This document shows positions 6,885 to 14,561 of a DNA stretch of 21,014 nt, piece after piece. This stretch comes from Oscillospiraceae bacterium. Lineage in GTDB: Bacteria; Bacillota; Clostridia; Oscillospirales; Acutalibacteraceae. Numbering within the stretch: the stretch's first letter is position 1; every line of letters begins with the position of its first letter. Under the pieces are notes generated by a model. That model was given only the letters and a program-made list of their open reading frames with translations, was not told the DNA's origin and searched no databases. The stretch is from NCBI GenBank assembly GCA_029012165.1, contig JAQXLO010000209.1:1-21014 (forward strand), given 5' to 3'. Made by a program: the position numbers and the translations under genes.

Positions 6885-8419
6885 GCGTTACCTCCTGCTA
6901 GTCTTTGAAGTGCGGTTTCGGCGATCAGACTGCCGCACTGATAGGCGGAGCTGTATCCGTCGCCGCGAATGCCGGATGTGCCGATGGGGTACAGACCCGG
7001 AACCGCATAGTCCTTGTCAATCATCATGGAGCGGGAGATGATGTCGTCCCAATCCTGGGTCAAGTAGCCGTATACACTGCCCTCGGGTACGCCGAGGTAG
7101 CGGGCAAAGGTCCAAGGCGAAGCGATGGACACTTCCTCGATGTATGGGCGGATGTCGATGCCCGCCTTTTCCTTGAGCGTGTCGAGGAACTTATCGGTCA
7201 TTTTCTCCTTCAGCGCAACGTACTGCTCCATCGGCAGATCGTCCCAGTCCTCGGTGGTGTGGAACATGGTGGTGAAGCTGACCATGCTCGTGCCCTCGGG
7301 GGAAGCTTGGGGATTGGCAATGTTGTAGCACAGGAAAATGCTGAACTCGTTGGTATCGACCCGTTCCATGGACTTATATTCCTTGACGGAATCGCAGGTG
7401 CCGGACAGGAAGATGCTGTAGTCATGAATGCCCAGTTCCTCGGCAGTCTTGTTCAGACCGAAATAGGCGGTGAACATCCGGGCGCCGAACTGGCGGTTTC
7501 TGGCGGCGGAGAGCTTCTTTTCCCGCAGGGGGATGCGGTCGGAGGGCATCATTTTGCCGTAGATAATGTCAGGGTTGATGTTGGCAAAGACCAGCTCCGC
7601 CTCCACGGTGCCCATGGTGGTCTCTACGCCGCAGCAGCGATTGCCCCGGAACAGGAAGCGCTTGGCACGGCAGTTGAACCAGGCGTCGCCGCCCAGCTCC
7701 CGCAGGCGCTCGACCATGGCAACGCTGATCTCGTGGGAGGTGTGGGTGGGAATCGCCGCACCGAGGCGGATGTAGTTGTTGACCATACAGCAGTAGTGCA
7801 CGAAGGAGAGCTTCTCCATATCCACGCCCAGATACGACCAGTAGGTGTACAGGATATCCTGCGCTTTCTGGGGAATGTGCATGGCGTCAAAAACGGCCTT
7901 GCAGTTGTAGATGCCCACACGCAGCAGGTTCGGATAATTCTGGATCAGAACTTTGACATCGGCGCCGTTGGGATCCTTGCCGGCGTAGTTGATGCCCTTG
8001 TCCACCTCGTCCAAAAGCTCGAACAGCTCGGTCACGGACGGACGGGAACCGGGAACATATTCCTCCATTTTGTTGATGAAATTGTCCACGCCGGCGGGCA
8101 TGGTGACGTCCATGGGCGAACCGTCGGAAAACTTGGAGATGATGCGGAAGCAGTCCTCCACGGGACACCAGTCGATCTTCACGCCGTAGCGTTCCATCTG
8201 CCGGCGGACGCTGCCGGGATTTTCGGGTGTGCCGACGCCGCACATCTCGTGCAGGGAGGGCTCAAACTCGAAGCGGCCTCGGCGGAAACTGGTGGCACAG
8301 CCGCCGGGAATGTTGTGCTGTTCGATCAGCAGTACCTTTTTGCCGGCCAGCGCACACTCCAAAGAAGCGGCAAGACCGGCACAGCCTGAGCCGACGACAA
8401 CGACATCGTATTTGGGCAT
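6881..8419 (-). CDS. CrtI/phytoene-desaturase-like FAD oxidoreductase
   Basis: A 512-residue flavoprotein of the phytoene desaturase/retinol saturase superfamily. The N terminus MPKYDVVVVGSGCAGLAASL is a Rossmann FAD loop (G10, G12, G15) with Glu33 for the ribose and IPGGCATSF after it. The C terminus carries PGLYPIGTSGIRGDGYSSAY, the second FAD-binding motif. The start at 8419 is preferred because AAAGGA lies in front of it and the family begins just before the Rossmann fold; upstream TTG and ATG codons in frame would add 3-7 residues. Its stop overlaps the reductase start by 4 bp. Carotenoid synthesis is not supported, since no phytoene synthase is nearby. Desaturation or saturation of some other polyene, enone or lipid is possible. 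The real substrate is unknown. Confidence 0.85.
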   Translation of the reverse strand: MPKYDVVVVGSGCAGLAASLECALAGKKVLLIEQHNIPGGCATSFRRGRFEFEPSLHEMCGVGTPENPGSVRRQMERYGVKIDWCPVEDCFRIISKFSDGSPMDVTMPAGVDNFINKMEEYVPGSRPSVTELFELLDEVDKGINYAGKDPNGADVKVLIQNYPNLLRVGIYNCKAVFDAMHIPQKAQDILYTYWSYLGVDMEKLSFVHYCCMVNNYIRLGAAIPTHTSHEISVAMVERLRELGGDAWFNCRAKRFLFRGNRCCGVETTMGTVEAELVFANINPDIIYGKMMPSDRIPLREKKLSAARNRQFGARMFTAYFGLNKTAEELGIHDYSIFLSGTCDSVKEYKSMERVDTNEFSIFLCYNIANPQASPEGTSMVSFTTMFHTTEDWDDLPMEQYVALKEKMTDKFLDTLKEKAGIDIRPYIEEVSIASPWTFARYLGVPEGSVYGYLTQDWDDIISRSMMIDKDYAVPGLYPIGTSGIRGDGYSSAYQCGSLIAETALQRLAGGNA

Positions 8420-8466
8420 AATGGTCATCCTTTCCAACAAAATATAATTATGCTCTGAAAAAGTGC

Positions 8467-9534
8467 TTACAGCATCACTTCGTGACCCGTGCGGGCGGAT
8501 TCATAGATGCCGTCCAGAATGCGCATCAGCTCCACACCGTCCTCGGCGGGAGCGATACAGGGCGTGCCGTTTTGCACGCAATCGACGAAGTGGTCAATCT
8601 CCTTGTGGAACAGAGTGTCGAAGTCGTACTCCTTGGCGCCGTCATACTCGATGTCGATGAGGTGGCCGTTCAACTCGGAGTACAGGTGGATGTTGCCGTC
8701 GATCTTGGCGCCGGCTTTGGTGCCGAACAGCTCAATTTCGCCCTTGGGCTTGCCGTTGAGACTGAAGCTTGCCTCGACCGTCATACTGCTGCCGTCCTCA
8801 AAGCGGATAATGGCGCTCGCCAAATCCTCCACGTCGCAGATGATCTTGCGCTCGGGGTCACGGTCGGCGATGTACGCTTTGCCGTCCTTGATGCTCGGAC
8901 GGTCAAAAAGCTTCTGATAGGTCACGCCGTAGACGGAGGTTGCCTTGGGTTTGCCCTTGAGATAGCGCACATAGTCGATGACGTGCACACCCAAATCGAT
9001 CAGCGGACCGCCGCCCGAGCGGGACTTGTCGCCGAACCAGCCGCCCGGGTTGCCGTGGCGGCGCAGGTAGGTGGTCTTGGCGTAGTAAATCTCACCGAAG
9101 AAATCACTCTGCACGTTTTCGAGCAGAAGCTTGCAGTAGGTTTCGTAGCGGCGCACGAAACCGATCATCAGAAGCTTGCCGCATTCCTCGGCGACGGCTT
9201 GCATCTCGGCGGCTTGTGCGGCGTTGAGTGCCATCGGCTTTTCGACCAGAACGTGCTTGCCTGCACGAAGCGCCGCTATGGCACATTCGGCGTGGGCGCT
9301 GTTCCATGTGGTGACGCTGACGATGTCGATTTCCGGCAACGCACGCAGCATCTCGTCCTTGTCGTCAAACACACGCTCGGCGGGAACACCGTAGGTGTTT
9401 GCCTTGTCGAGCGCACGTTCTTTGTCGATGTCGCACAGAGCGTACAGCTCGACGTTGGGATTGTCCCTGTAGGCGTTCATGTGGTTGCGGCTGATGTTGC
9501 CCGTACCGATGACGGCGGCTTTCAAAACGGCCAT
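8467..9534 (-). CDS. Gfo/Idh/MocA-family NAD(P)-dependent oxidoreductase
   Basis: A 355-residue dehydrogenase of the glucose-fructose oxidoreductase/inositol dehydrogenase family, usually acting on sugars, inositols or their derivatives. The Rossmann fold is at residues 3-35 (VIGTGNISRNHMNAY and CDID), followed by VTTWNSAHAECAIAALRAGK and the conserved EKPMALN. The C-terminal domain includes GGGPLIDLGVHVIDYVRYLKG with the catalytic-site His/Asp region, and KGEIELFGTKA. GGAGGAG lies 6 bases before the ATG at 9534. It starts 12 bp after the metallophosphoesterase gene and is followed after 47 bp by the CrtI-like gene, so co-transcription is likely. The substrate cannot be read from the sequence. 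Confidence 0.9.
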   Translation of the reverse strand: MAVLKAAVIGTGNISRNHMNAYRDNPNVELYALCDIDKERALDKANTYGVPAERVFDDKDEMLRALPEIDIVSVTTWNSAHAECAIAALRAGKHVLVEKPMALNAAQAAEMQAVAEECGKLLMIGFVRRYETYCKLLLENVQSDFFGEIYYAKTTYLRRHGNPGGWFGDKSRSGGGPLIDLGVHVIDYVRYLKGKPKATSVYGVTYQKLFDRPSIKDGKAYIADRDPERKIICDVEDLASAIIRFEDGSSMTVEASFSLNGKPKGEIELFGTKAGAKIDGNIHLYSELNGHLIDIEYDGAKEYDFDTLFHKEIDHFVDCVQNGTPCIAPAEDGVELMRILDGIYESARTGHEVML

Positions 9535-9546
9535 AGTATCTCCTCC

Positions 9547-10989
9547 TTATTTACCCACGAGGCTGTTCCAATTTTTGCGCAGTTTCATGGTAGTGCCGAC
9601 TTCGTTAAAGAAGCCGTAAATGTCAGCAATGAGACGGATAAAGAAATCCTTGACGCAGCTTTTGTACTGCGGGTGAGCGCCGGCGGCGGAAGTTTTTGTG
9701 ATCGTGAACGTGTGGAACGGTTCGTCTGCCGACAGCTCGTAGGAACGCACGGTGACAGAATCCTCGGTAAAATCGAGCAGATTGTAAATCGGCTCTTCGG
9801 TGAGGTAGGCGTAGGCTATGTTCTCGCCCACGGGCGGTTCCTCGGCGTCGGGGTCTGCGGTGCGGGGATGGTTGACGGAAGCCGAGACCATGACGATCGT
9901 GCCCTTGGGGTTGGTCACACTGTCCAGACCGGCAAGGCTCTGGTTGGTGGTGTTGTCAAAAATGGCGTTGGACATGGTGTAGTAGTGGCTGTGGCCGAGC
10001 AGAGCAAGGTCAATGGAAAATTCATCCAAAATCGGCGCCCAAAGGGTGCGCAGCAGACCGTTTTCCTGCTCACGGTGCGGCAGGCGGCCACCGTACAGGT
10101 CGTGGTGGAAGGAGGCAACACGCCACTTGACGTCGGGGTTGGCCTCGATGGCTTCTTTCGCAAATCTGCGGTGGTCGGTCATGGAAGCACAGTTGCTGTC
10201 AAATACGAGGAACAGCACGTCGCCCTTGACGTAGTAGTAGTCGTAGGAAATGAACGGCGAGACAAGCGCTTTTGTGTACTCGTTCGGGTTGTTGGTGAAA
10301 TACTTGTAGGCAATGCCCTTGCGGTCGTGGTTGCCAACGCAGAACGCAAAGGGAATACTGCGCATTTTCGGTGCGGCGGCGAGGGCGGTATACTCCGAGC
10401 GGTAGCCCCGGGTTGCCTGATCGCCCGAGGACAAAATGAGATCAAGCTCCGCCTTGTCCGAGGCACGCTCGAGCATGGTCGAGAAGGTGTAGCTTTGGTA
10501 GACGAGAGAAGGCTGACCTTCCTGCGCCTCTTCGTCACGGCTGACGTGGATGTCGGTGGTGTACAGGGCGGTGAAGTCCTTGCCCGCCACGGTCGAAAAT
10601 GTGGCTGTTGCGCTTTCGCCCAAATCGGTCACGCACTTGTAGAAGTAGGTCGTGCCGGGGCGCAGATCGGTGACGGTGACCTTGTTGGATCGGTCGCCCT
10701 CGGGGGTTTGGACGAATGTGCCGGTGTAGGTGCGTGCATCGGTGAAGTTTTCGTTTTCACTGACGATCACACGGGGCGTACCGGCGTCCAAAGGGGAATA
10801 CCACGAGAACCCCCGCTGGGTCTCATCGGCGCCGGGCGCCATGTAGACGGCGCTGCCGTCCTCTGTATAGCGGGCGTAGTAGTCTGCCCAAGCGTCGTCT
10901 GCGGGCAGTGCGTTCGCACCGACGGACATCGTGCCGCACAGCAGAATCAGGCACAGCAAAAAAGACAAAGTACGCTTGCAACGTTTCAT
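9547..10989 (-). CDS. Secreted metallophosphoesterase with purple-acid-phosphatase-like N-terminal domain
   Basis: A 480-residue calcineurin-like phosphoesterase. Residues 1-27 form a signal peptide (basic MKRCKR, then a hydrophobic core, then SVGANA, the likely cleavage site). Residues about 45-135 resemble the fibronectin-like N-terminal domain of purple acid phosphatases (LRPGTTYFYKC). The catalytic domain shows the metal ligands in order: TDIH (Asp146, His148), SSGD (189-190), GNHD (219-222), SFHH (295-296) and GHSH (332-335). The ATG at 10989 is chosen for GGGAGG 7 bases upstream and because it gives a clean signal peptide; the frame extends 24 codons further into the promoter. It is the first gene of its operon. 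The protein acts outside the membrane, unlike the three cytoplasmic-looking enzymes that follow it. Confidence 0.9.
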   Translation of the reverse strand: MKRCKRTLSFLLCLILLCGTMSVGANALPADDAWADYYARYTEDGSAVYMAPGADETQRGFSWYSPLDAGTPRVIVSENENFTDARTYTGTFVQTPEGDRSNKVTVTDLRPGTTYFYKCVTDLGESATATFSTVAGKDFTALYTTDIHVSRDEEAQEGQPSLVYQSYTFSTMLERASDKAELDLILSSGDQATRGYRSEYTALAAAPKMRSIPFAFCVGNHDRKGIAYKYFTNNPNEYTKALVSPFISYDYYYVKGDVLFLVFDSNCASMTDHRRFAKEAIEANPDVKWRVASFHHDLYGGRLPHREQENGLLRTLWAPILDEFSIDLALLGHSHYYTMSNAIFDNTTNQSLAGLDSVTNPKGTIVMVSASVNHPRTADPDAEEPPVGENIAYAYLTEEPIYNLLDFTEDSVTVRSYELSADEPFHTFTITKTSAAGAHPQYKSCVKDFFIRLIADIYGFFNEVGTTMKLRKNWNSLVGK

Positions 10990-11029
10990 CAAAAATCCTC
11001 CCTTTGCAATGCAAAAAACTATACAAGTT

Positions 11030-11058
11030 ATACTACCACAAATTCCAATAAAGTGCAA
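11030..11058 (-). promoter_or_regulatory. Promoter of the metallophosphoesterase operon
   Basis: TTGCAC (11058-11053) and TAGTAT (11035-11030) are 17 bases apart on the minus strand, 41 bp upstream of the start codon. A 3-bp-shifted TATAAC overlaps the -10. Confidence 0.6.
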
Positions 11059-11098
11059 CAACTATTTCACTTGAAATCGGGTGCGCCGGCGATAACAG

Positions 11099-11127
11099 AA
11101 AAAAAGCCCGCCGCTTTTGCGACAGGC
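11099..11127 (-). terminator. Intrinsic terminator after mgtE
   Basis: GCCTGTCGC, an AAAA loop and GCGGCGGGC form a 9-bp stem with G-U pairs on the minus strand, followed by seven T residues. It begins 7 bp after the mgtE stop and separates mgtE from the metallophosphoesterase promoter. Confidence 0.88.
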
Positions 11128-11133
11128 TGTGGT

Positions 11134-12510
11134 TTACAGCAACAGTGCGTTTGTGATGCCGAAATAGACCAGCAGGGACAGGGCGTCCACGATGGTGGTG
11201 ATAAAGGGACTTGCCATGACGGCGGGGTCGAAGCCGAGCTTTTTGGCAATCATGGGCAGGGAACAGCCGACGATCTTGGCGACCAATACCGTCAGCGCCA
11301 TGGTGATGCACACGACCAGTGCGACCATAACGGATACGCTTTCGTTGTGCATGAGCAGTCTGTCCACGAGCATAATCTTGCCGAAGCAGGCAGTGGAAAG
11401 CGTCAGACCGCAGATGACGGCGGTGCGGATTTCTTTCCAAATAACTCTCGGCAGGTCGGAAAACTCGAGTTCACCCAGCGACAGCGCACGGATAATCGTG
11501 ACGGAGGACTGCGAGCCGGAGTTGCCGCCCGTGTCCATGAGCATCGGGATAAAGGCGGTCAGAACGACGAGACGGGAAAGCTTGTTTTCAAAGCCGGTGA
11601 TGATCATACCCGTAAAGGTGGCGGAAACCATCAGCAGCAGCAGCCACGGAATACGGTGCACGAACAGGTCGAAAACGCCCGAACGCAGATACGTCTTGTC
11701 CGAGGGGGTCATACCGCCCATGATCTCCATATCCTCGGTGGCCTCGTCTTCCATGACGTCCATGGCGTCGTCGAAGGTGACGATACCGACCATACGGTTC
11801 TCGGCGTCGGTGACGGGCAGGGCGAGGAAGTTGTACTTAGACAGCGCCTGCGCAACCTCTTCCTGGTCGGCGTGGGTGTTGACGGCGATGGGGTTATCCT
11901 CCATGAGTTCGGCGATGGTGTTGTCCTCGTTTTGCGAGAGCAGCAAGTCCTTGACCGTCACCAAACCGATGAGGGTCCTGTTTTTGTCGAGCACATAGCA
12001 GGTGTAGATGGTTTCCTTGTCCACGCCCGTGCGGCGGATGCGCAAGATCGCCTCGTCCACCGTCATATCGGGCAGCAGGGAAACATACTCCGTCGTCATG
12101 ATCGAACCGGCGGAATTTTCGGGGTAGCGCAAAATCTCGTTGATCTCCTTGCGCATTTGCGGATCTGCCTGACGGAGAATACGCCGCACCACGTTGGCGG
12201 GCATTTCCTCAACGATGTCTACGGCGTCATCGACGTACAGCTCGTTGAGCACTTCACGCAGCTCGGAGTCGGAAAACCCTTGGATGAGCAGTTCCTGCGC
12301 ATCGGGGTCCATTTCCACAAAGGTTTCCGCCGCCAGTTCCTTGGGCAGCAGACGGAACAAAAGCGGCAGAGCGGACTCCTCCAAACCGTCGAACACGCCG
12401 GCAATGTCGGCGGGGTTCATGGTGATGAGGATGTCCCGCAACGTGGCGTACTTCTTTTCCTCCAGAAGCAGCTCCAGCGTTGCCTCAACAGTAACATGGT
12501 GTTCTGCCAT
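11134..12510 (-). CDS. mgtE: Magnesium transporter MgtE
   Basis: A 458-residue homodimeric Mg2+ channel/transporter of the cytoplasmic membrane. The superhelical N domain (1-130) includes MNPADIAGVFDGL and LYVDDAVDIVEEMPANVVRR. Two CBS domains (about 135-255) include SAGSIMTTEYV and LVTVKDLL. The membrane domain (about 285-458) has five hydrophobic segments, the signature PMLMDTGGNSGSQSS (322-336) and FDPAVMASPF with Asp428 at the pore-aspartate position. The length is normal for the family. AAGGAGGAAAG precedes the ATG at 12510. The gene is monocistronic by its own promoter and terminator. It is preceded by a structured leader with a 28-codon ORF and not by a recognisable M-box. In the family, cytosolic Mg2+ bound to the N and CBS domains closes the channel. 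Confidence 0.95.
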   Translation of the reverse strand: MAEHHVTVEATLELLLEEKKYATLRDILITMNPADIAGVFDGLEESALPLLFRLLPKELAAETFVEMDPDAQELLIQGFSDSELREVLNELYVDDAVDIVEEMPANVVRRILRQADPQMRKEINEILRYPENSAGSIMTTEYVSLLPDMTVDEAILRIRRTGVDKETIYTCYVLDKNRTLIGLVTVKDLLLSQNEDNTIAELMEDNPIAVNTHADQEEVAQALSKYNFLALPVTDAENRMVGIVTFDDAMDVMEDEATEDMEIMGGMTPSDKTYLRSGVFDLFVHRIPWLLLLMVSATFTGMIITGFENKLSRLVVLTAFIPMLMDTGGNSGSQSSVTIIRALSLGELEFSDLPRVIWKEIRTAVICGLTLSTACFGKIMLVDRLLMHNESVSVMVALVVCITMALTVLVAKIVGCSLPMIAKKLGFDPAVMASPFITTIVDALSLLVYFGITNALLL

Positions 12511-12553
12511 CGGTTCTTTCCTCCTTATCCATAAGCATCATGGTCAGAGATTC

Positions 12554-12675
12554 GGAAGCCGACACGGCAGGTCAAAAAATCAAAATCGGGAACGCTCGGC
12601 ACGGACGCCGGCGCATCCCTTCGGACTTCGGCCTACCGGTGTGCCGCTACTACTTCCAGCATCCATGACGTTCCC
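12554..12675 (-). promoter_or_regulatory. Structured mgtE leader with alternative pairings
   Basis: On the minus strand GGGAACG (12675-12669, overlapping the leader-ORF ribosome binding site) can pair perfectly with CGTTCCC (12594-12588). Inside it, CGGCAC (12646-12641) can pair with GTGCCG (12602-12597). A T-rich run (12587-12574) follows, so the whole resembles a large terminator. The segment GGAAG...CGGCAC (12657-12641) can instead pair with GTGTCG-G-CTTCC (12565-12554) downstream of the T-run, 11 pairs with one G-U. That pairing would destroy the inner stem. The repeats are seen directly; the switching mechanism is inferred. Confidence 0.55.
12580..12666 (-). CDS. Putative 28-residue leader peptide upstream of mgtE
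   Basis: A 28-codon ORF starts at ATG 12666 with AAGGAGG 7 bases upstream, as strong as any ribosome binding site in the window, and ends at TGA 12580. The product begins MDAGSSSGTPVGRSPKG and ends RAERSRF. It is small, Ser/Gly/Arg rich, with no signal peptide or membrane segment. It lies between a consensus promoter and mgtE, 69 bp before the mgtE start. The ORF lies entirely within the outer GGGAACG/CGTTCCC stem, and its stop codon lies in the T-rich run after that stem. Translating ribosomes would therefore open the stem. I do not recognise the peptide as a named family. A regulatory upstream ORF is the favoured reading; a chance ORF is possible but less likely given the ribosome binding site. 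Confidence 0.6.
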   Translation of the reverse strand: MDAGSSSGTPVGRSPKGCAGVRAERSRF

Positions 12676-12693
12676 TCCTTATTATCTTATTTT

Positions 12694-12705
12694 GGGCTTT
12701 AGCCC
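12694..12705 (-). other. Short hairpin at the start of the mgtE transcript
   Basis: GGGCTAAAGCCC is a self-complementary 12-mer about 10 bases downstream of the -10 box on the minus strand. It is a likely 5' stabilising hairpin or the first element of the mgtE leader fold. Confidence 0.5.
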
Positions 12706-12713
12706 ACTAAATT

Positions 12714-12742
12714 ATTGTAAACCTTTTGCCGAAACTTGTCAA
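12714..12742 (-). promoter_or_regulatory. Strong promoter of the mgtE transcript
   Basis: TTGACA (12742-12737) and TACAAT (12719-12714) are separated by exactly 17 bases on the minus strand. This places the start of transcription near 12706, leaving a leader of roughly 195 bases before mgtE. Confidence 0.9.
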
Positions 12743-12774
12743 GGTCGGACAACAGAAATTTTATCCGCAGAGTT

Positions 12775-13386
12775 TCACATCCATTGCAGTCTGTCCTCTT
12801 CCACATCCCGTATATGTGCCGTGTCGTTCAGCATGGCTATTTTTATCGTGCCGTCTTTGAAAAAATTGATTTTGCTGACCGAGGCATTATACACGCACAT
12901 ACGGACGGACGGCTCACGGATCTGCAGGATCTCAAAAATCATGCTGCCAATAAACCCGCCGTGGGAGACGACCAAAACTTTTTCGCCGTTTGTATATTGG
13001 CGCCGGATGTCGGATAAAAATGCATCTGCACGTGCCCGGATCGCCTGCGGGGATTCGTCAAATTCACAAAAGCCGGTTTCGGTTTGGGCACTGCATATTT
13101 CGGTCAGGCGGTTGTCCAAAAAGGTTTCGCAGTCCGCATACTTTAAGATGGTCTGTGCCGTTTGCTTTGTTCTCAGATATGGACTGCTATACATTGCCGT
13201 CAGGTTTTCGCCGATAAATCTTTTGCCCACCGCCTCGGCCTGCTTAAAGCCCAACGGCGAGAGGGAGGGATTTTCTTTATCATAGTCCAACACAACGGAC
13301 GGATCCGTGTTTTCGGAATCGGCATTCCCCATGCTTTGTGCATGGCGGACAAAATACAGCATCAAAACACAGTTTTCGTTTCGCAC
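12775..13386 (-). CDS. Histidine phosphatase family protein (phosphoglycerate mutase-like)
   Basis: A 203-residue member of the histidine phosphatase superfamily. The catalytic RH pair is in LYFVRHAQSMGN (Arg14, His15). YSSPYLRTKQTAQ carries the second arginine, and VLVVSHGGFIGSMIF the second histidine. The C-terminal part has VRMCVYNASVSKINFF. The start is taken as GTG at 13386, because AAGGAGG lies 7 bases upstream. The internal ATG 8 codons later has no ribosome binding site, and the upstream extension of the frame runs back into the preceding gene. It is the last gene of the glycosyltransferase-mscS-nucleotidyltransferase operon, 29 bp after its neighbour. The substrate is unknown; small phosphorylated metabolites, sugar phosphates or nucleotides are typical. 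Confidence 0.87.
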   Translation of the reverse strand: MRNENCVLMLYFVRHAQSMGNADSENTDPSVVLDYDKENPSLSPLGFKQAEAVGKRFIGENLTAMYSSPYLRTKQTAQTILKYADCETFLDNRLTEICSAQTETGFCEFDESPQAIRARADAFLSDIRRQYTNGEKVLVVSHGGFIGSMIFEILQIREPSVRMCVYNASVSKINFFKDGTIKIAMLNDTAHIRDVEEDRLQWM

Positions 13387-13415
13387 CGAATCGCCTCCTT
13401 GAACAATACAGCACA

Positions 13416-14561
13416 TCAGAAATCCTTGTCGATATCCGCCTGGGAGACGGCGCCGGTCTGCGCACGTATTTTTTTGGCGCCCTTGTGGCTGCCGAACAGC
13501 AGCTGTACACCCCGCACGAGCCAAAAGACCGGCAGTAAAACGGGCAGTTTTTTCAACACGGGATAGATGTCCTGCATGACGGACAGAGCGGGGAACAGAA
13601 GCGTGAGATAATAGAACAGCTTTTTGCTCTTTACACTTTTGCCGGGCATGGCCTGTACGGCGTGCTTTGCCGCATTCTCCGCCGCAATCTCCGCCGTGCC
13701 GAACACGCCGCTGAACAGCATTTTTTTGGAGAACGCCACCAGTGCCTCGTCCGCTTCCCCTGCGTGGAACCACAGACGGCACAAGGCTTTGACCTGCCGC
13801 TCAAACGTCAAAAAGCCGCTGTTTTCCAGGCGGCTGTCGATGTAGTCCCAGTCCAGCGCAGCTTCATAGTTTCGCAGGAACAGCTCCACATCGCACACGG
13901 AGCGTACCCCCGTGCCGCCGCCGATAAAGTGCTTGTACAGATGGGCGATCATGTAGATGTAGCAGTCCTCATTGGTCATGGCAAAGGTATGCGCACAGTT
14001 TTTGACCGGGACGGCACGCTCCCAGTTGGTGTCGAAATGACCGGTATCGTCCCGGACGATGGCCTTGTGCATCTCGATGTTCATGATGGGCTTTTTCTGG
14101 TAGACCTCCGGGTTGCCGCCCAGCTCCGTGGGCAGATACTCCAGCGCCTCTAAAACACGGCGCACGTCGGCGGACTGCTCGGGCTTGAAGAGGATGTCCA
14201 TGTCGCACATATAGCGCATGGCGGGATTGGGGTAGAGGTTTTGCAGTACCCAGCCCTTGAGGGGCATGCAGTCAATGCCGTTGATCTCAAAGGCGTTGAG
14301 GATCTTGTTGCCCTCAGCCTGACGGATGTACTGGGCAACGACCTCTTTTTTGTACGCCGTTTCAAAGCGGGAGAGTACCTCCCGAGGGACACCCTGCGCC
14401 TTGGACAGCCCTTCGCAGATCATGGCCTCCACCTTTTGCAGGGTGGCGAGGGCATAGAGGTTTTCAAAGTCCGTGTCCTGCGGGACGGTGACCGCTTCTC
14501 CGCCCAGTGCCGAGGCGAGCAGGGAGACGAGCAGGTTGGCCTCTTTCCACTTGTAGATCAT
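13416..14561 (-). CDS. Nucleotidyltransferase family protein (NTP_transf_5-like)
   Basis: A 381-residue protein resembling the uncharacterised nucleotidyltransferase family often found in polysaccharide or secondary-metabolite clusters. The recognisable core is CMPLKGWVLQNLYPNPAMRY followed by MCDMDILF (about 98-125), where Asp120 and Asp122 form the DxD metal site. EMHKAI and HTFAMTNEDCYIYMIAHLYKHF follow, and the C-terminal third has a hydrophobic stretch (about 315-355) and a basic tail. The start at ATG 14561 has GGGAGG 9 bases upstream and overlaps the mscS stop by ATGA. The longer frame reaches back inside mscS. Function and substrate are not known for this family. The operon suggests a role at the cell surface, but that is inference. 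Confidence 0.78.
   Translation of the reverse strand: MIYKWKEANLLVSLLASALGGEAVTVPQDTDFENLYALATLQKVEAMICEGLSKAQGVPREVLSRFETAYKKEVVAQYIRQAEGNKILNAFEINGIDCMPLKGWVLQNLYPNPAMRYMCDMDILFKPEQSADVRRVLEALEYLPTELGGNPEVYQKKPIMNIEMHKAIVRDDTGHFDTNWERAVPVKNCAHTFAMTNEDCYIYMIAHLYKHFIGGGTGVRSVCDVELFLRNYEAALDWDYIDSRLENSGFLTFERQVKALCRLWFHAGEADEALVAFSKKMLFSGVFGTAEIAAENAAKHAVQAMPGKSVKSKKLFYYLTLLFPALSVMQDIYPVLKKLPVLLPVFWLVRGVQLLFGSHKGAKKIRAQTGAVSQADIDKDF

Noticed and set aside
6881..8419. Assignment as a carotenoid biosynthesis gene crtI
   Set aside because: The fold family is the same, but there is no phytoene synthase or other carotenoid gene in the window, so only a superfamily name is justified.
8482..12534. 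A 1350-codon open frame on the plus strand
   Set aside because: It lies antisense to the Gfo/Idh, metallophosphoesterase and mgtE genes, which all have clear families, ribosome binding sites and promoters. The product has no recognisable domain and runs through a terminator and promoter region. It is a GC-rich shadow.
12511..12774. M-box (ykoK) Mg2+ riboswitch upstream of mgtE
   Set aside because: The conserved M-box blocks were looked for and are not recognisable. The leader instead has a short ORF and different inverted repeats.
12194..13285. A 363-codon plus-strand open frame spanning the mgtE promoter
   Set aside because: It is antisense to the 5' part of mgtE, the leader, and most of the histidine phosphatase gene, and crosses a consensus promoter of the other strand.
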